Shown here: piece by piece, positions 25,967 to 35,745 of the stretch
Layout: the number at the start of each line of letters is the position of its first letter
How positions within the stretch are numbered: the stretch's first letter is position 1
The notes under the pieces: model-generated
Seen by the model: the letters and a program-made list of their open reading frames with translations, nothing else
The model's database searches: none
What the model was told of the DNA's origin: nothing
Position numbers and translations under genes: made by a program
Source of the DNA: an uncultured Pseudobutyrivibrio sp.
GTDB lineage: Bacteria; Bacillota; Clostridia; Lachnospirales; Lachnospiraceae
NCBI GenBank assembly: GCA_900546435.1
Contig: URCQ01000012.1
Span: 1-64,000 of the forward strand
DNA length: 64,000 nucleotides
Reading direction: 5' to 3'

Positions 25967-27271
25967 ATGGAAAAATTTCCACAGGGATTTATGGTTGGAG
26001 CTTCTACTGCAGCACATCAGGTAGAAGGTAATAATGTGCATAGTGATTACTGGTTACAGGAGAATGTGGAACATTCGCAGTTTGTGGAACCATCCGGGGA
26101 AGCGGTGGATCATTATCATCGTTATGAAGAAGATATTCGATTGATGGCAGAAGCTGGATTGAATGCGTATCGTTTTTCCATCGAATGGGCAAGAATCGAG
26201 CCAAAACAAGGAGAGTTCGATGAAAATGAGATTGAGCATTACCGAAAAGTAATTGCTTGTTGCAAAGAAAATGGAGTGGAGCCTGTTGTGACATTACATC
26301 ATTTTACTTCTCCGGCATGGGTGATTTCTCGTGGGGGATGGGAAAATGAAGAAGTCGTTGACTGGTTTGCAAACTATGTGCAGTATGTTGTAAAACATTT
26401 AGGAAGCGAGCTACGTTATATTTGCACCATTAATGAGGCAAATATGCGATTACAGTTAGCAGCCATTATGAAAAAATATATGGGTCAGATGGCTGGTGAA
26501 CAGCAAGAAGAAAAAAATGCGCCAAAAGAAGGCGATGTACAGGTAGGATTGAATCTTGACCAGGGCATGAATACGATGATGCTTGGTATGATGGAATGTG
26601 CAAAGGCGTTTGGTTTGCAGGATCCAAGAGGAATCCATACGTTTGTATCCATGTGTACACCGGAAGGTGATATTTTGGTTATGAAAGCACATCAGGCAGC
26701 AAAAAAAGTCATCAAAGAATTGTATCCGGATATAAAGGTAGGTCTTACATTATCACTTCATGATATGCAGCCGGCAACCGGAGGTGAGGATGCAGCGCAT
26801 AAGGAATGGGAGGAAGAATTTAGCCATTATCTTCCTTACATTGCAGAGGATGATTTCCTTGGCGTGCAATCTTATACAAGACAGTGCTTCGACGAAAAAG
26901 GAAATAAATATACCCCAGAGGGTGTAGAACTTACACAGATGGGATATGAATTTTATCCACAGGCAATTGCAAATGTAGTTCGTGCAGCTGCAAAAGAGTT
27001 TAAAGGCAATCTCATTGTTACAGAAAACGGAGTCGCAACAGCAGATGATAGCAGACGCCAGGAATATATCAAGGAGGCAACAGCAGGGTTACAGGCATGT
27101 ATAACAGATGGTATACCACTTAAGGGATATTTGCACTGGTCTTTGATGGATAATTTTGAGTGGCAGAAGGGCTTTTCTATGCAATTTGGCCTGATTGCCG
27201 TAGACCGCAGCAACATGAAGCGTACACCGAAGGAAAGTCTGTCTTTGTTAGGAAGTATGACAACAAAATAA
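25967..27271 (+). CDS. Glycoside hydrolase family 1 beta-glycosidase
   Basis: A 434-residue GH1 enzyme. GFMVGASTAAHQVEGNN, the acid/base motif in CTINEAN (an N-E-A variant of the usual N-E-P), and the nucleophile in IVTENGVAT are present. LKGYLHWSLMDNFEWQKGFSMQFGL is the C-terminal GH1 block. It is shorter than many GH1 enzymes (about 450-480). Beta-glucosidase or a related activity is likely. The strong site GAAGGAGATAGG precedes ATG. It stands between two terminators and is its own transcription unit. Confidence 0.93.
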   Translation: MEKFPQGFMVGASTAAHQVEGNNVHSDYWLQENVEHSQFVEPSGEAVDHYHRYEEDIRLMAEAGLNAYRFSIEWARIEPKQGEFDENEIEHYRKVIACCKENGVEPVVTLHHFTSPAWVISRGGWENEEVVDWFANYVQYVVKHLGSELRYICTINEANMRLQLAAIMKKYMGQMAGEQQEEKNAPKEGDVQVGLNLDQGMNTMMLGMMECAKAFGLQDPRGIHTFVSMCTPEGDILVMKAHQAAKKVIKELYPDIKVGLTLSLHDMQPATGGEDAAHKEWEEEFSHYLPYIAEDDFLGVQSYTRQCFDEKGNKYTPEGVELTQMGYEFYPQAIANVVRAAAKEFKGNLIVTENGVATADDSRRQEYIKEATAGLQACITDGIPLKGYLHWSLMDNFEWQKGFSMQFGLIAVDRSNMKRTPKESLSLLGSMTTK

Positions 27272-27290
27272 TTATGTAAGTAAAAAGTAG

Positions 27291-27341
27291 AAAAGCCATA
27301 GGGAAAAACCTTGCAATGCAAGGAATATCCCTATGGCTTTT
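27291..27341 (+). terminator. Intrinsic terminator after GH1
   Basis: AAAAGCCATAGGGA pairs with TCCCTATGGCTTTT, with an inner CCTTG/CAAGG stem at the tip. It lies about 20 bases after the stop and can work in both directions. Confidence 0.85.
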
Positions 27342-27424
27342 GTTCGTCCTGTGTAAAATAGTGAGGAAAATTTTGCTGAAAAGGCAAAGAAAATCAGAAA
27401 TTGTGTATAATTTTCAGAAAAATC

Positions 27425-27454
27425 TTGTGTGATATGTCGAAAAAGTGCTATGAT
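27425..27454 (+). promoter_or_regulatory. Possible SigA-type promoter of the chemoreceptor gene
   Basis: TTGTGT, 18 bases, TATGAT at 27449-27454, ending 28 bases before the start codon. No SigD motility promoter (TAAA-N15-GCCGATAA) was found. Confidence 0.5.
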
Positions 27455-27481
27455 GGAAAAATAAAGGAGGAACGGAGTCCT

Positions 27482-29524
27482 ATGAAAAAGAAAAAACAAC
27501 AGAGGAAAAGAGGAATCGCGGAGGAGATACAGGTCAGTATCTTGTCAAAGATAGTCATCGTATTTGTTATCGTTGCGGCAGTGGTTACCTTTATGGTGGG
27601 CAACATCAGTCTGAGTGCCCAGAAGAACGACCTGGAGATGCAATCCAAAGCAGCAGCATACCAGTTGGAGCTATTCTTTGAGGAATACACGACGGTCGTA
27701 GAACAGATGGCACTGAACACAGATGTGCAGACTTTATTGGAGGAGACCGGACCGGGAGCTAATATTACAGAGTCAGAGCGTTATGCAACCGTATTCAATT
27801 CTATGAAAAAAACCGCGGCAGCAGACAGTGACAACATTCAGGCAGTCTGGGTCGGCGATATTGATGCCAATGTTGTGACACAGTCAGACGGCTATACCAG
27901 TGGCAGTGATTTTGAGATCACAGAGCGTGCATGGTATAAGGCAGTAGAAGAAGAAAAGACCATCCTTACGGATGCTTATGTAGATGTCAGCACAGGTAAT
28001 GTGATCCTGAGTGCGGCTACTCCGGTATATGACCAGAGCGGACAAAATATCATCGGTGTTGCAGGTGTGGATGTGGCACTGGATCATATCCATGAACTTT
28101 TACCGGAATACAAGATCGGAAACAATGGATTTGTTATCCTGGCTACTTCTGAAGGCAATGTGATCTATCATCCGAACACGGACAACCAGCAGAAGAGTTT
28201 GAGCGAGTTGAATGCAGACAAGACCTTGATTCAGGCAGTTGAGGGAGGTAAAGATACTTCCGTACATTATTCCGCAGATGGAAAGAGCAAATACGGTTAT
28301 GTCGGAAGAATTGGTTCGACCGATTATCTGACCATTTCCTGCTTACCGGCAAGTGAATATTTTGCAAGTCTGATCCGTTGTATCATCATTGTATTGTTGC
28401 TTGTCATTGCAGGTATTGTCGTTATCATCATCACGATCCGTCATCTGGCAACCCAGTTGACTAAGCCGATCGTTGCTTTGAATGATGTGGCACAGGAACT
28501 GGCAGAAGGCAATCTGGATGTGACCCTTGATATCGCATCTGAAAATGAGATCGGCGAACTTGCAGATTCTATTCAAAAGACAGTAGATCGTCTGAAAGAA
28601 TATATCAATTACATCGATGAGATTTCTTCGGTATTGGATCGACTGGCAGATGGTAAGTTGAAGTTTACCTTGAAGTATGATTATGCAGGAGAGTTTGCAA
28701 AGGTTAAGACCGCCCTGCTTCATATCTCAGGATCCTTTGAGCAGATGATCGAAGATATCATTGACAGTTCTACGCAGGTATCTATCGGTGCGGATGAACT
28801 TTCCAAGGCTGCACAGAATATCGCAGAGGGTGCTATGACGCAGGCTGCATCTGTGCAGGAACTTGTTGCAACAACCGAATCCGTATCACAGCAGGTAGAG
28901 GAAAATACCGAGGATGCGCAGAAGTCTGCAACAGAGACATCCCGTGTTACCCATATGATGCAGGATAGCAGAGAACAGATGAATCAGATGATGGAGGCAA
29001 TGAACAAGATCACGGAGACATCCAATGAGGTTGTCAGCATCATCAAGACGATCGAAGATATTGCAGACCAGACCAACCTTTTGGCACTCAATGCTTCTAT
29101 TGAGGCTGCCAGAGCCGGAGAGGCAGGCAAGGGTTTTGCAGTCGTTGCATCTGAGATCGGATCTCTTGCGGATGACAGTTCTAAGGCTGCAAATAATACC
29201 AGGGATCTGATCGAGATCTCCTTGCAGCAGATTGATCGTGGTTCCAGTCTGGCACAGAATGTTGTGCAGTCTATGCAGGATGTACTGGATGCCGTCGAAG
29301 AAGTCAATGGCATGATCGGTAAGAGTGCAGAGAACAACGAAGCACAGAACCAGAGCATGGAGCAGATCCGTGTCGGCATTGAAGATATTTCCAAGGGCGT
29401 TGAGGACAATTCCGCATCTGCCGAGGAGGCATCAGCAACTTCTCAGGAGTTGGCAGCACAGGCGGCTACATTGGAGGAATTGGTTAAGAGATTTGATCTT
29501 AAGGATCATGGTAGAGAAGAATAA
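27482..29524 (+). CDS. Methyl-accepting chemotaxis protein with periplasmic-type Cache sensor
   Basis: A 680-residue membrane receptor. A Lys/Arg-rich N-terminus and TM1 (about 28-48) precede an extracellular double-Cache region (about 50-300, with ERAWYKAV, VIGVAGVDVALDHI and TTSEGNVIYHP-like blocks). TM2 (about 320-345), a HAMP domain, and the long signalling coiled coil follow, with the hairpin tip IEDIADQTNLLALNASIEAARAGEAGKGFAVVASEI. No C-terminal CheR pentapeptide. The start is ATG 27482, behind AAAGGAGG. Ligand unknown; Cache domains often bind small organic acids or amino acids. It indicates a motile host. Confidence 0.95.
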   Translation: MKKKKQQRKRGIAEEIQVSILSKIVIVFVIVAAVVTFMVGNISLSAQKNDLEMQSKAAAYQLELFFEEYTTVVEQMALNTDVQTLLEETGPGANITESERYATVFNSMKKTAAADSDNIQAVWVGDIDANVVTQSDGYTSGSDFEITERAWYKAVEEEKTILTDAYVDVSTGNVILSAATPVYDQSGQNIIGVAGVDVALDHIHELLPEYKIGNNGFVILATSEGNVIYHPNTDNQQKSLSELNADKTLIQAVEGGKDTSVHYSADGKSKYGYVGRIGSTDYLTISCLPASEYFASLIRCIIIVLLLVIAGIVVIIITIRHLATQLTKPIVALNDVAQELAEGNLDVTLDIASENEIGELADSIQKTVDRLKEYINYIDEISSVLDRLADGKLKFTLKYDYAGEFAKVKTALLHISGSFEQMIEDIIDSSTQVSIGADELSKAAQNIAEGAMTQAASVQELVATTESVSQQVEENTEDAQKSATETSRVTHMMQDSREQMNQMMEAMNKITETSNEVVSIIKTIEDIADQTNLLALNASIEAARAGEAGKGFAVVASEIGSLADDSSKAANNTRDLIEISLQQIDRGSSLAQNVVQSMQDVLDAVEEVNGMIGKSAENNEAQNQSMEQIRVGIEDISKGVEDNSASAEEASATSQELAAQAATLEELVKRFDLKDHGREE

Positions 29525-29536
29525 AAGAACTTTAGT

Positions 29537-29572
29537 AAAATGCGGTTGCCCGGTGTGGTGATCGCATTTTTT
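29537..29572 (+). terminator. Intrinsic terminator after the chemoreceptor
   Basis: An AAAATGCG / CGCATTTT stem around a G+C-rich loop, followed by TT. Confidence 0.7.
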
Positions 29573-29587
29573 GCGCGTATTCACGCA

Positions 29588-29616
29588 TTGTCAAAACGGG
29601 CAATCCATGGTACAAT
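29588..29616 (+). promoter_or_regulatory. SigA-type promoter of prmA-rsmE-nifS-thiI
   Basis: TTGTCA at 29588-29593, a 17-base spacer, TACAAT at 29611-29616. Confidence 0.75.
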
Positions 29617-29662
29617 ACATTAGTTTAGCAAGGCTATATGTTATAGAAAATGGAGAATAGAT

Positions 29663-30619
29663 ATGCGGTGGAATAAATACACGATAAATACAAGAACGGA
29701 TGCAGAGGAATTGGTCTGTGCCATGCTATCGGAACTGGGCATTACCAGTGTAGAGATCGACAACTTTATCCCGGTTCCGGATGCGGACAGACAGGGCGGT
29801 GTATTTGAAGAACTGCAACCGGATCTGCCGGAGGACGATGGATCTTCACGCATTAGTTTTTATCTGGAAGAAGATGAGACAGACGCATCCGAGATCTTGG
29901 AAAAAGTAAGACAGGCTTTGGACGATATGTCAACGTATGCCCAGATCGGCGAGGGTACGATCACGAATGAAATCTCAGACGAGGCGGATTGGCGTGACAA
30001 CTGGAAAGCCTATTTTTCTTCTTTTTCCATCGGCAATATTTTTATTAAACCTACCTGGGAAGACATGCCGGAGGACAAATCGGACATGACACTTGTGGAG
30101 ATTGATCCGGGCGTATCCTTTGGTACGGGAAAGCACGAGAGTACCCAACTGGTGATTCGCCAGTTACAAAAATACCTGCAAGAAGGCGATCAAGTCCTTG
30201 ATGTAGGATGTGGCAGTGGTATCCTTTCTATCGTGGCATTAAAACTCGGCGCACAGCATGTGGTAGGCACAGATATTGATGAGGATTGCATTGCATCCTC
30301 TTATGATAATTTTGCAGTCAATCACTTAGACAAGTCTCTGGGCGATTTTTATGTAGGAAATCTCATTGATGATGAGGCATTGCAGGATAAGGTGGGAAAG
30401 GAAAAGTATGATGTCGTGGTAGCCAATATTTTGGCAGACATCATTATCCCGATGGCTCCGGCACTGGCAGCAAGCATGAAGCCGGGAGCTATCGTTATTA
30501 CATCCGGTATTATTGATTTTAAAGAGCAGGAAGTTGCAGATGCATTAAAAGCTGCCGGGCTTACCATTGTTGAGAGCAATGCACAAGGTGAGTGGCGCAA
30601 TATTACAGCACGTAAATAA
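29663..30619 (+). CDS. prmA: Ribosomal protein L11 methyltransferase
   Basis: A 318-residue SAM-dependent methyltransferase that trimethylates L11. An N-terminal substrate-recognition domain (about 1-130) is followed by the Rossmann domain: DPGVSFGTGKHESTQL, VLDVGCGSGILSI (SAM loop), GTDIDEDCIASS, and the catalytic VVANILADIIIPM. Length matches the family. First gene of a four-gene unit; rsmE follows after 75 bases, a pairing common in Firmicutes. Confidence 0.97.
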   Translation: MRWNKYTINTRTDAEELVCAMLSELGITSVEIDNFIPVPDADRQGGVFEELQPDLPEDDGSSRISFYLEEDETDASEILEKVRQALDDMSTYAQIGEGTITNEISDEADWRDNWKAYFSSFSIGNIFIKPTWEDMPEDKSDMTLVEIDPGVSFGTGKHESTQLVIRQLQKYLQEGDQVLDVGCGSGILSIVALKLGAQHVVGTDIDEDCIASSYDNFAVNHLDKSLGDFYVGNLIDDEALQDKVGKEKYDVVVANILADIIIPMAPALAASMKPGAIVITSGIIDFKEQEVADALKAAGLTIVESNAQGEWRNITARK

Positions 30620-30694
30620 TAACTGCCAGAATGGACAGATGCCTTGTAGACAGCGTTTACAGGATGAAATGATCAGACAGGTTGAAGGAGATTT

Positions 30695-31432
30695 ATGCAG
30701 CAGATTTTTATAGATCAGTCAGTGAAAGAACAGGAAACGTTTACCGTGGCAGGGGATGACGCCAGACATCTGTCGCAGGTGCTTCGTATGCGCGCTGGGG
30801 AAACCCTTCGCGTCAGTACACAGACAGGAGATAACTATTTGTGTGAAATCGTTACATTAAATAAGACAGAAGTTACGCTTCGTGTTTTAGAGAAGATGGC
30901 ATCCACAGAATTAGATAAACGTATTTATCTTTTTCAGGCGATTCCAAAAGGCGACCGCATGGAGACCGTCATTGAGAAAGCGGTAGAATTAGGTGTTTAC
31001 GAAATCATTCCGGTCGAGATGAAGTATTGTGTTGTAAAATTAGATGACAAGAAAAAAGCATCACGCTTAAAGCGTTATCAGAGCATTGCGGAGGCGGCAG
31101 CGAAGCAATCAAAGCGCAGCCGTATTCCAAAAATACATGATTTTATGACGTATGCGGAGGCAGTTACTTATGCCAGACAGTGCGATGAGCGTATTGTGCC
31201 ATATGAGTGTGCCGAAGGCATGGAAGCGACAAAACGTGCATTGGCACAGATGACAGATGCGACAAGTATCAGTATTATGATTGGACCGGAAGGTGGCTTT
31301 GCGGATGAGGAGATAGAGGCAGTAAGAGAGGATATGGATGTCATTTCTCTGGGAAGCCGGATCCTTCGGACGGACACAGCAGCCATTACAACGATGTCTA
31401 TGGTGATGCTTGCAATCGAAATGCAGGGCTAA
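30695..31432 (+). CDS. rsmE: 16S rRNA (uracil(1498)-N(3))-methyltransferase
   Basis: A 245-residue SPOUT-class enzyme. The N-terminal PUA-like domain has DDARHLSQVLRMRAGE. The knot domain contains KGDRMETVIEKAVELGV, SIMIGPEGGFADEEIEA (SAM-binding knot) and SLGSRILRTDTAAITTMSMV, all RsmE signatures. Confidence 0.96.
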   Translation: MQQIFIDQSVKEQETFTVAGDDARHLSQVLRMRAGETLRVSTQTGDNYLCEIVTLNKTEVTLRVLEKMASTELDKRIYLFQAIPKGDRMETVIEKAVELGVYEIIPVEMKYCVVKLDDKKKASRLKRYQSIAEAAAKQSKRSRIPKIHDFMTYAEAVTYARQCDERIVPYECAEGMEATKRALAQMTDATSISIMIGPEGGFADEEIEAVREDMDVISLGSRILRTDTAAITTMSMVMLAIEMQG

Positions 31433-31506
31433 AAAGTATAGAAACATGTAGATTTCATTATATATATGAATAAACTAATAGTAATAGAATGTGAATAGGA
31501 AAAAAC

Positions 31507-32661
31507 ATGGAAGCATATTTAGATAATTCAGCAACCACACAATGTTCGCAGGCGGCAGCCGATTTGATGATGCACCTGTTGCGGGAGGATTACGGAAATC
31601 CATCCTCTTTACACAATCGTGGTATGGAAGCAGAAAACTATGTAAAAGAAGCAAGAAAACGCATAGCACAGACACTTAAAGTCAATGAAAAAGAGATTTA
31701 TTTTACATCCGGTGGCAGCGAGAGCAACAATCTGGCAATTGTTGGTGGTGCACTTGCTAATAAGCGCTCTGGAATGCATGTGATTACGACGATGATCGAG
31801 CATCCTTCCGTTGCGAATCCTTTTGCCTATCTGGAAGAACTGGGATTTGCAGTGACGTATTTACCGGTAGATGCGTATGGATGCATTTCACTTGAGGATT
31901 TGCAGGAAGCGATGTGCAGTGATACGATTTTGGTATCGATGATGCACGTCAATAATGAGATTGGCGCAGTAGAGCCGATAGAAGAGGCAGCGCGCGTGAT
32001 CAAACAGAAAAATCCAAATTGTCTGTTTCATGTGGATGCGATTCAATCCTATGGTAAGTTCCGGATTTATCCAAAACGTATGGGCATTGATCTGTTATCG
32101 GTAAGTGGACATAAGATTCATGGACCAAAGGGCAGTGGATTCCTTTTTGTACGAGATAAGGTAAAGGTACATCCGCTGATTCTTGGTGGCGGTCAGGAAA
32201 GAGGGATGCGCTCTGGAACAGAAAATGTGCCTGCCATTGCAGGGCTCGGTCAGGCGGCAATGGAAATTTATCAGAATTTTGAGAGCAACCAGACCAGAAT
32301 GTATCGTTTGCGCGATTACTTTATTCAGGAAGTGGAACAAATCGATGGCGTTAGTGTCAATGGACATAAAGATCACAGAAGTGCACCACATATTGTGAGT
32401 GTCAGTGTTTCGGGTGTGCGTAGTGAGGTGCTGTTGCATGCATTAGAAGATAAGCAGATTTATGTATCTGCGGGAAGTGCATGCTCCTCTAATAAACCAG
32501 CAGTGAGCAGGACATTACAGTCTATCGGATTAAAGAGAGAATTGCTGGAGAGCACGGTAAGATTCAGTTTTTCTGTGCACACGACAAAAGAAGAGATTGA
32601 TTATGCATTGGAGGCTATGAGAGGATTGGTTCCAATGCTGGCAAAATACAGAAGAAGTTAA
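31507..32661 (+). CDS. Cysteine desulfurase, NifS/IscS family
   Basis: A 384-residue PLP enzyme that removes sulfur from cysteine. AYLDNSATTQ at the N-terminus, the PLP lysine in SVSGHKIHGPKG, and the mobile active-site cysteine in SAGSACSSNKP are visible. The neighbour thiI starts 13 bases downstream, so this desulfurase most likely feeds ThiI for 4-thiouridine in tRNA (the NifZ-ThiI arrangement known in Bacillus). Confidence 0.95.
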   Translation: MEAYLDNSATTQCSQAAADLMMHLLREDYGNPSSLHNRGMEAENYVKEARKRIAQTLKVNEKEIYFTSGGSESNNLAIVGGALANKRSGMHVITTMIEHPSVANPFAYLEELGFAVTYLPVDAYGCISLEDLQEAMCSDTILVSMMHVNNEIGAVEPIEEAARVIKQKNPNCLFHVDAIQSYGKFRIYPKRMGIDLLSVSGHKIHGPKGSGFLFVRDKVKVHPLILGGGQERGMRSGTENVPAIAGLGQAAMEIYQNFESNQTRMYRLRDYFIQEVEQIDGVSVNGHKDHRSAPHIVSVSVSGVRSEVLLHALEDKQIYVSAGSACSSNKPAVSRTLQSIGLKRELLESTVRFSFSVHTTKEEIDYALEAMRGLVPMLAKYRRS

Positions 32662-32674
32662 AAAGGAGAGAACT

Positions 32675-33856
32675 ATGTATAAAGCATTTTTGATTAAATA
32701 TGCAGAAATTGGTATCAAAGGGAAGAACCGCCACTTGTTTGAGGACGCCCTGGTACGTCAGATTTGTTATGCACTTCGTAATGTGGAAGGTACGTTTAAC
32801 GTGCACAAACAGCAGGGACGTGTATTTGTAGAGACAGAAGGCGATTACGATTATGAGGAGACCATTGATGCTTTGGGTCATGTTTTTGGTATTACCGGAA
32901 TCTGTCCAGCAGTGATGGTAGAAGATGAAGGATTTGATAAACTGGCAGAGCAGATTGTTTCTTATATGGATCAGATTTATCCGGATAAGAATCTGACATT
33001 CAAAGTAAAAGCGCGTCGTGCCAGAAAGAATTATCCAATGGATTCCATGGAATTAAATGCAGCACTTGGTGGAAAGATTTTAGATGCGTTCCCGGAAATG
33101 CGTGTCGATGTACACAATCCAGAGGTGATGCTTTATGTAGAAATCCGTGAGAAGATCAGCTTCTACTCACAGGAGATTCCAGGTCCTGGTGGTATGCCAG
33201 TGGGAACCGGCGGAAAGGCAATGCTCCTTTTGTCCGGCGGTATTGACAGCCCGGTAGCAGGCTATATGATTTCAAAACGTGGCGTTGCCATTGATGCAAC
33301 TTATTTTCATGCACCACCATATACTTCAGAACGTGCAAAACAAAAGGTTGTAGATCTTGCAAAAGAGATTTCTGCGTATACGGGACCAATCAATCTGCAT
33401 GTGGTTAATTTTACAGATATCCAGCTTGCTATTTATGAAAAATGCCCACATGAAGAATTGACAATCATTATGCGTAGATACATGATGAAAATTGCAGAAC
33501 ATTTTGCAAAAGAAGATGGTTGTCTTGGATTGATTACAGGAGAGAGTATAGGACAGGTGGCATCCCAGACGATGCAGTCTCTGATGGCAACGAATGAAGT
33601 GTGCACGATGCCGGTATATCGCCCATTGATTGGATTTGATAAGCAGGAGATTGTGCAGGTATCAGAAAAAATCGGCACTTATGAGACATCGATTTTGCCA
33701 TATGAAGATTGCTGTACCATTTTTGTGGCAAAGCACCCGGTTACAAAGCCAAATTTAAATATTATTAAAAAATCAGAAGAAAAACTTGCGGATGTCATTG
33801 ATGGATTGATGGAAGAAGCAATTACTTCTGCTGAAATGATACATGTGGAAGCATAA
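32675..33856 (+). CDS. thiI: tRNA 4-thiouridine synthetase ThiI
   Basis: A 393-residue enzyme that adenylates U8 of tRNA and transfers sulfur. Order: NFLD/THUMP region (about 1-165), then the PP-loop domain with LLLSGGIDSPVAGYM, YFHAPPYTSERA and TGESIGQVASQTMQ. It lacks the C-terminal rhodanese domain of the E. coli protein, as usual in Firmicutes, so persulfide must come from the desulfurase next door. Followed by a strong terminator. Confidence 0.96.
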   Translation: MYKAFLIKYAEIGIKGKNRHLFEDALVRQICYALRNVEGTFNVHKQQGRVFVETEGDYDYEETIDALGHVFGITGICPAVMVEDEGFDKLAEQIVSYMDQIYPDKNLTFKVKARRARKNYPMDSMELNAALGGKILDAFPEMRVDVHNPEVMLYVEIREKISFYSQEIPGPGGMPVGTGGKAMLLLSGGIDSPVAGYMISKRGVAIDATYFHAPPYTSERAKQKVVDLAKEISAYTGPINLHVVNFTDIQLAIYEKCPHEELTIIMRRYMMKIAEHFAKEDGCLGLITGESIGQVASQTMQSLMATNEVCTMPVYRPLIGFDKQEIVQVSEKIGTYETSILPYEDCCTIFVAKHPVTKPNLNIIKKSEEKLADVIDGLMEEAITSAEMIHVEA

Positions 33857-33889
33857 AAAAAGAATCCTGCGATAAGCAGGATTCTTTTA
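33857..33889. terminator. Bidirectional intrinsic terminator thiI / HPr-like gene
   Basis: A perfect 13-bp stem, AAAAGAATCCTGC / GCAGGATTCTTTT with a 5-base loop, sits between two convergent genes. Confidence 0.9.
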
Positions 33890-33906
33890 AAAGTAATCCT
33901 ATGTAA

Positions 33907-34140
33907 TTATTTGATGATATAAGGCTCAAGAGCAGTCATAACTGCTGTTGTGTCTTCGTCTGTATGAATGGTAAGATCGATTGGCTTAGAAAGATCTAAG
34001 CTGAAGATACCCATGATAGACTTTGCATCAATAACATATCTGCCAGAAATCAAATCGAAATCAAAATCGTACTGGCTGATTGTGTTAACAAAAGATTTGA
34101 CTTTATCAATTGAATTCAAAGAAATCACAACTTTTTGCAT
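33907..34140 (-). CDS. HPr-like protein lacking the active-site histidine
   Basis: A 77-residue HPr-fold protein. The block KSIMGIFSLDLSKPI (Ser 41) aligns with the Ser46 region of HPr. The G-I/L-H-A-R-P block around His15 is replaced by NSIDKVKS, so it cannot accept phosphate from enzyme I. In this it resembles Crh, the Bacillus regulator that keeps only the HPr-kinase site and works with CcpA. A role in carbon catabolite control is inferred. GGAGG precedes ATG 34140. Monocistronic. Confidence 0.85.
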   Translation of the reverse strand: MQKVVISLNSIDKVKSFVNTISQYDFDFDLISGRYVIDAKSIMGIFSLDLSKPIDLTIHTDEDTTAVMTALEPYIIK

Positions 34141-34254
34141 ATTTAGGCCTCCTTCAATGTGTTGATTTTATACGCTTATCGTAATTCATTATATGGGAAA
34201 AGTCAATGTAAAACATGTAAAAAAATAACGTGATTTTAGTAAAGGAAAAAGAGG

Positions 34255-35643
34255 ATGACAACAAGAAAAAAAGCAGCACTTCATAATCTGGGATGTAAGG
34301 TAAATGCCTACGAAACAGATGCTATGCAGCAGTTACTGGAAGAAAATGGATATGAGATTGTACCATTTACAGAATGTGCAGATGTATATGTGATCAATAC
34401 CTGTTCGGTTACCAATATGGCAGACCGTAAATCGCGCCAGATGATTCATCGGGCAAGAAAAAAGAATCCACAGGCGATCGTAGTAGCAGCGGGATGTTAT
34501 GTGCAGACAAGCACCGAGGAAGTGATGGAAGACTTGGCGGTGGATATTGTCATCGGAAACAACCAGAAAAATCATCTGGTGGATTGTATCGCAGAATTTG
34601 AAAACAAAAACCACCCGGTAGGTGCGGAGAATGCAGAACAAGGAGCGCAGGCGAGGAATACAGAAGAAAGGGTTGTGGATTGCATAGATATCAACAAAGA
34701 TGAGCAGGAATATGAGTACTTTCTGGTCAACAAGACTGCAGAACATACAAGAGCATTTATCAAAGTACAGGATGGCTGTAATCAGTTTTGCTCATACTGT
34801 ATCATTCCTTATGCCAGAGGCCGTGTGCGCAGCCGTGGCATCGAGGATGTGGTAGAAGAAGTTACATCACTTGCAAAAAGCGGATACCGGGAAGTGGTAT
34901 TGACGGGAATTCATTTGAGCTCGTATGGACTTTCAGAAAATTATAACAGTGGATTTGAGCATAGCCGGTTATTAGAATTGATTGAGGCAGTCGCTAAGGT
35001 GGAAGGAATCGAGCGTATACGGCTGGGATCTTTGGAGCCACAGATTATTACGGAAGCTTTTGCAAAAAGGCTGGCAAATGTAAAAAAAATATGTCCGCAT
35101 TTCCACCTCTCGTTGCAAAGTGGGTGCGATGCAACACTAAAGCGTATGAATCGTAAATATACAGCAGAAGAATATGCAGCAGGATGCGCTATGCTGCGCA
35201 AATATTTTGATGATCCGGCAATTACAACGGATGTGATTGTAGGATTTCCCGGCGAAACAGAAGAAGAGTTTGCAACGACAAAACAATATGTGGCAGATAT
35301 CGGTTTTTATGAGATGCATATTTTTAAATATTCAAAACGAAAAGGTACAAAGGCAGCCGTTATGCCGGATCAGGTAAACGAGCAGGTAAAAACGAAGCGC
35401 AGTGATATTTTGCTTGCCTGTGAAGAGCAGATGTCGAAGACATACCGCGATGGTTATGTGGGACGCGAGGTAGAAGTGCTGTTTGAAACACCATGGGAAT
35501 GGGAAGGCAAACCATATTATACCGGTTATACAAGAGAATATATTCGCGTGGCATATCCGACGACGGAGAATTTGTCAAATCAGATAAAAATGGGCGTGTT
35601 GGGCGAAGAAATTGCGGAAAATATTTATCTTTTGCAGGGATAA
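34255..35643 (+). CDS. mtaB: tRNA (t6A37) methylthiotransferase MtaB
   Basis: A 462-residue radical SAM methylthiotransferase making ms2t6A37. The N-terminal UPF0004 domain has three cluster cysteines (NLGCKVNAYE, INTCSVTN, AAGCYVQ). The radical SAM motif is GCNQFCSYCIIPYARG, and a C-terminal TRAM domain follows. The LGCKVN signature points to MtaB rather than MiaB or RimO. A short divergent gap separates it from the HPr-like gene. Confidence 0.95.
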   Translation: MTTRKKAALHNLGCKVNAYETDAMQQLLEENGYEIVPFTECADVYVINTCSVTNMADRKSRQMIHRARKKNPQAIVVAAGCYVQTSTEEVMEDLAVDIVIGNNQKNHLVDCIAEFENKNHPVGAENAEQGAQARNTEERVVDCIDINKDEQEYEYFLVNKTAEHTRAFIKVQDGCNQFCSYCIIPYARGRVRSRGIEDVVEEVTSLAKSGYREVVLTGIHLSSYGLSENYNSGFEHSRLLELIEAVAKVEGIERIRLGSLEPQIITEAFAKRLANVKKICPHFHLSLQSGCDATLKRMNRKYTAEEYAAGCAMLRKYFDDPAITTDVIVGFPGETEEEFATTKQYVADIGFYEMHIFKYSKRKGTKAAVMPDQVNEQVKTKRSDILLACEEQMSKTYRDGYVGREVEVLFETPWEWEGKPYYTGYTREYIRVAYPTTENLSNQIKMGVLGEEIAENIYLLQG

Positions 35644-35745
35644 AAGCATGGATTCATTCGCAGAGTTCTTTACAAATTTGTTACGATATACTAAAATATA
35701 AGTAATTAGCTTGATAACAAAAGAGCAGATAGGTGCGGATATATT

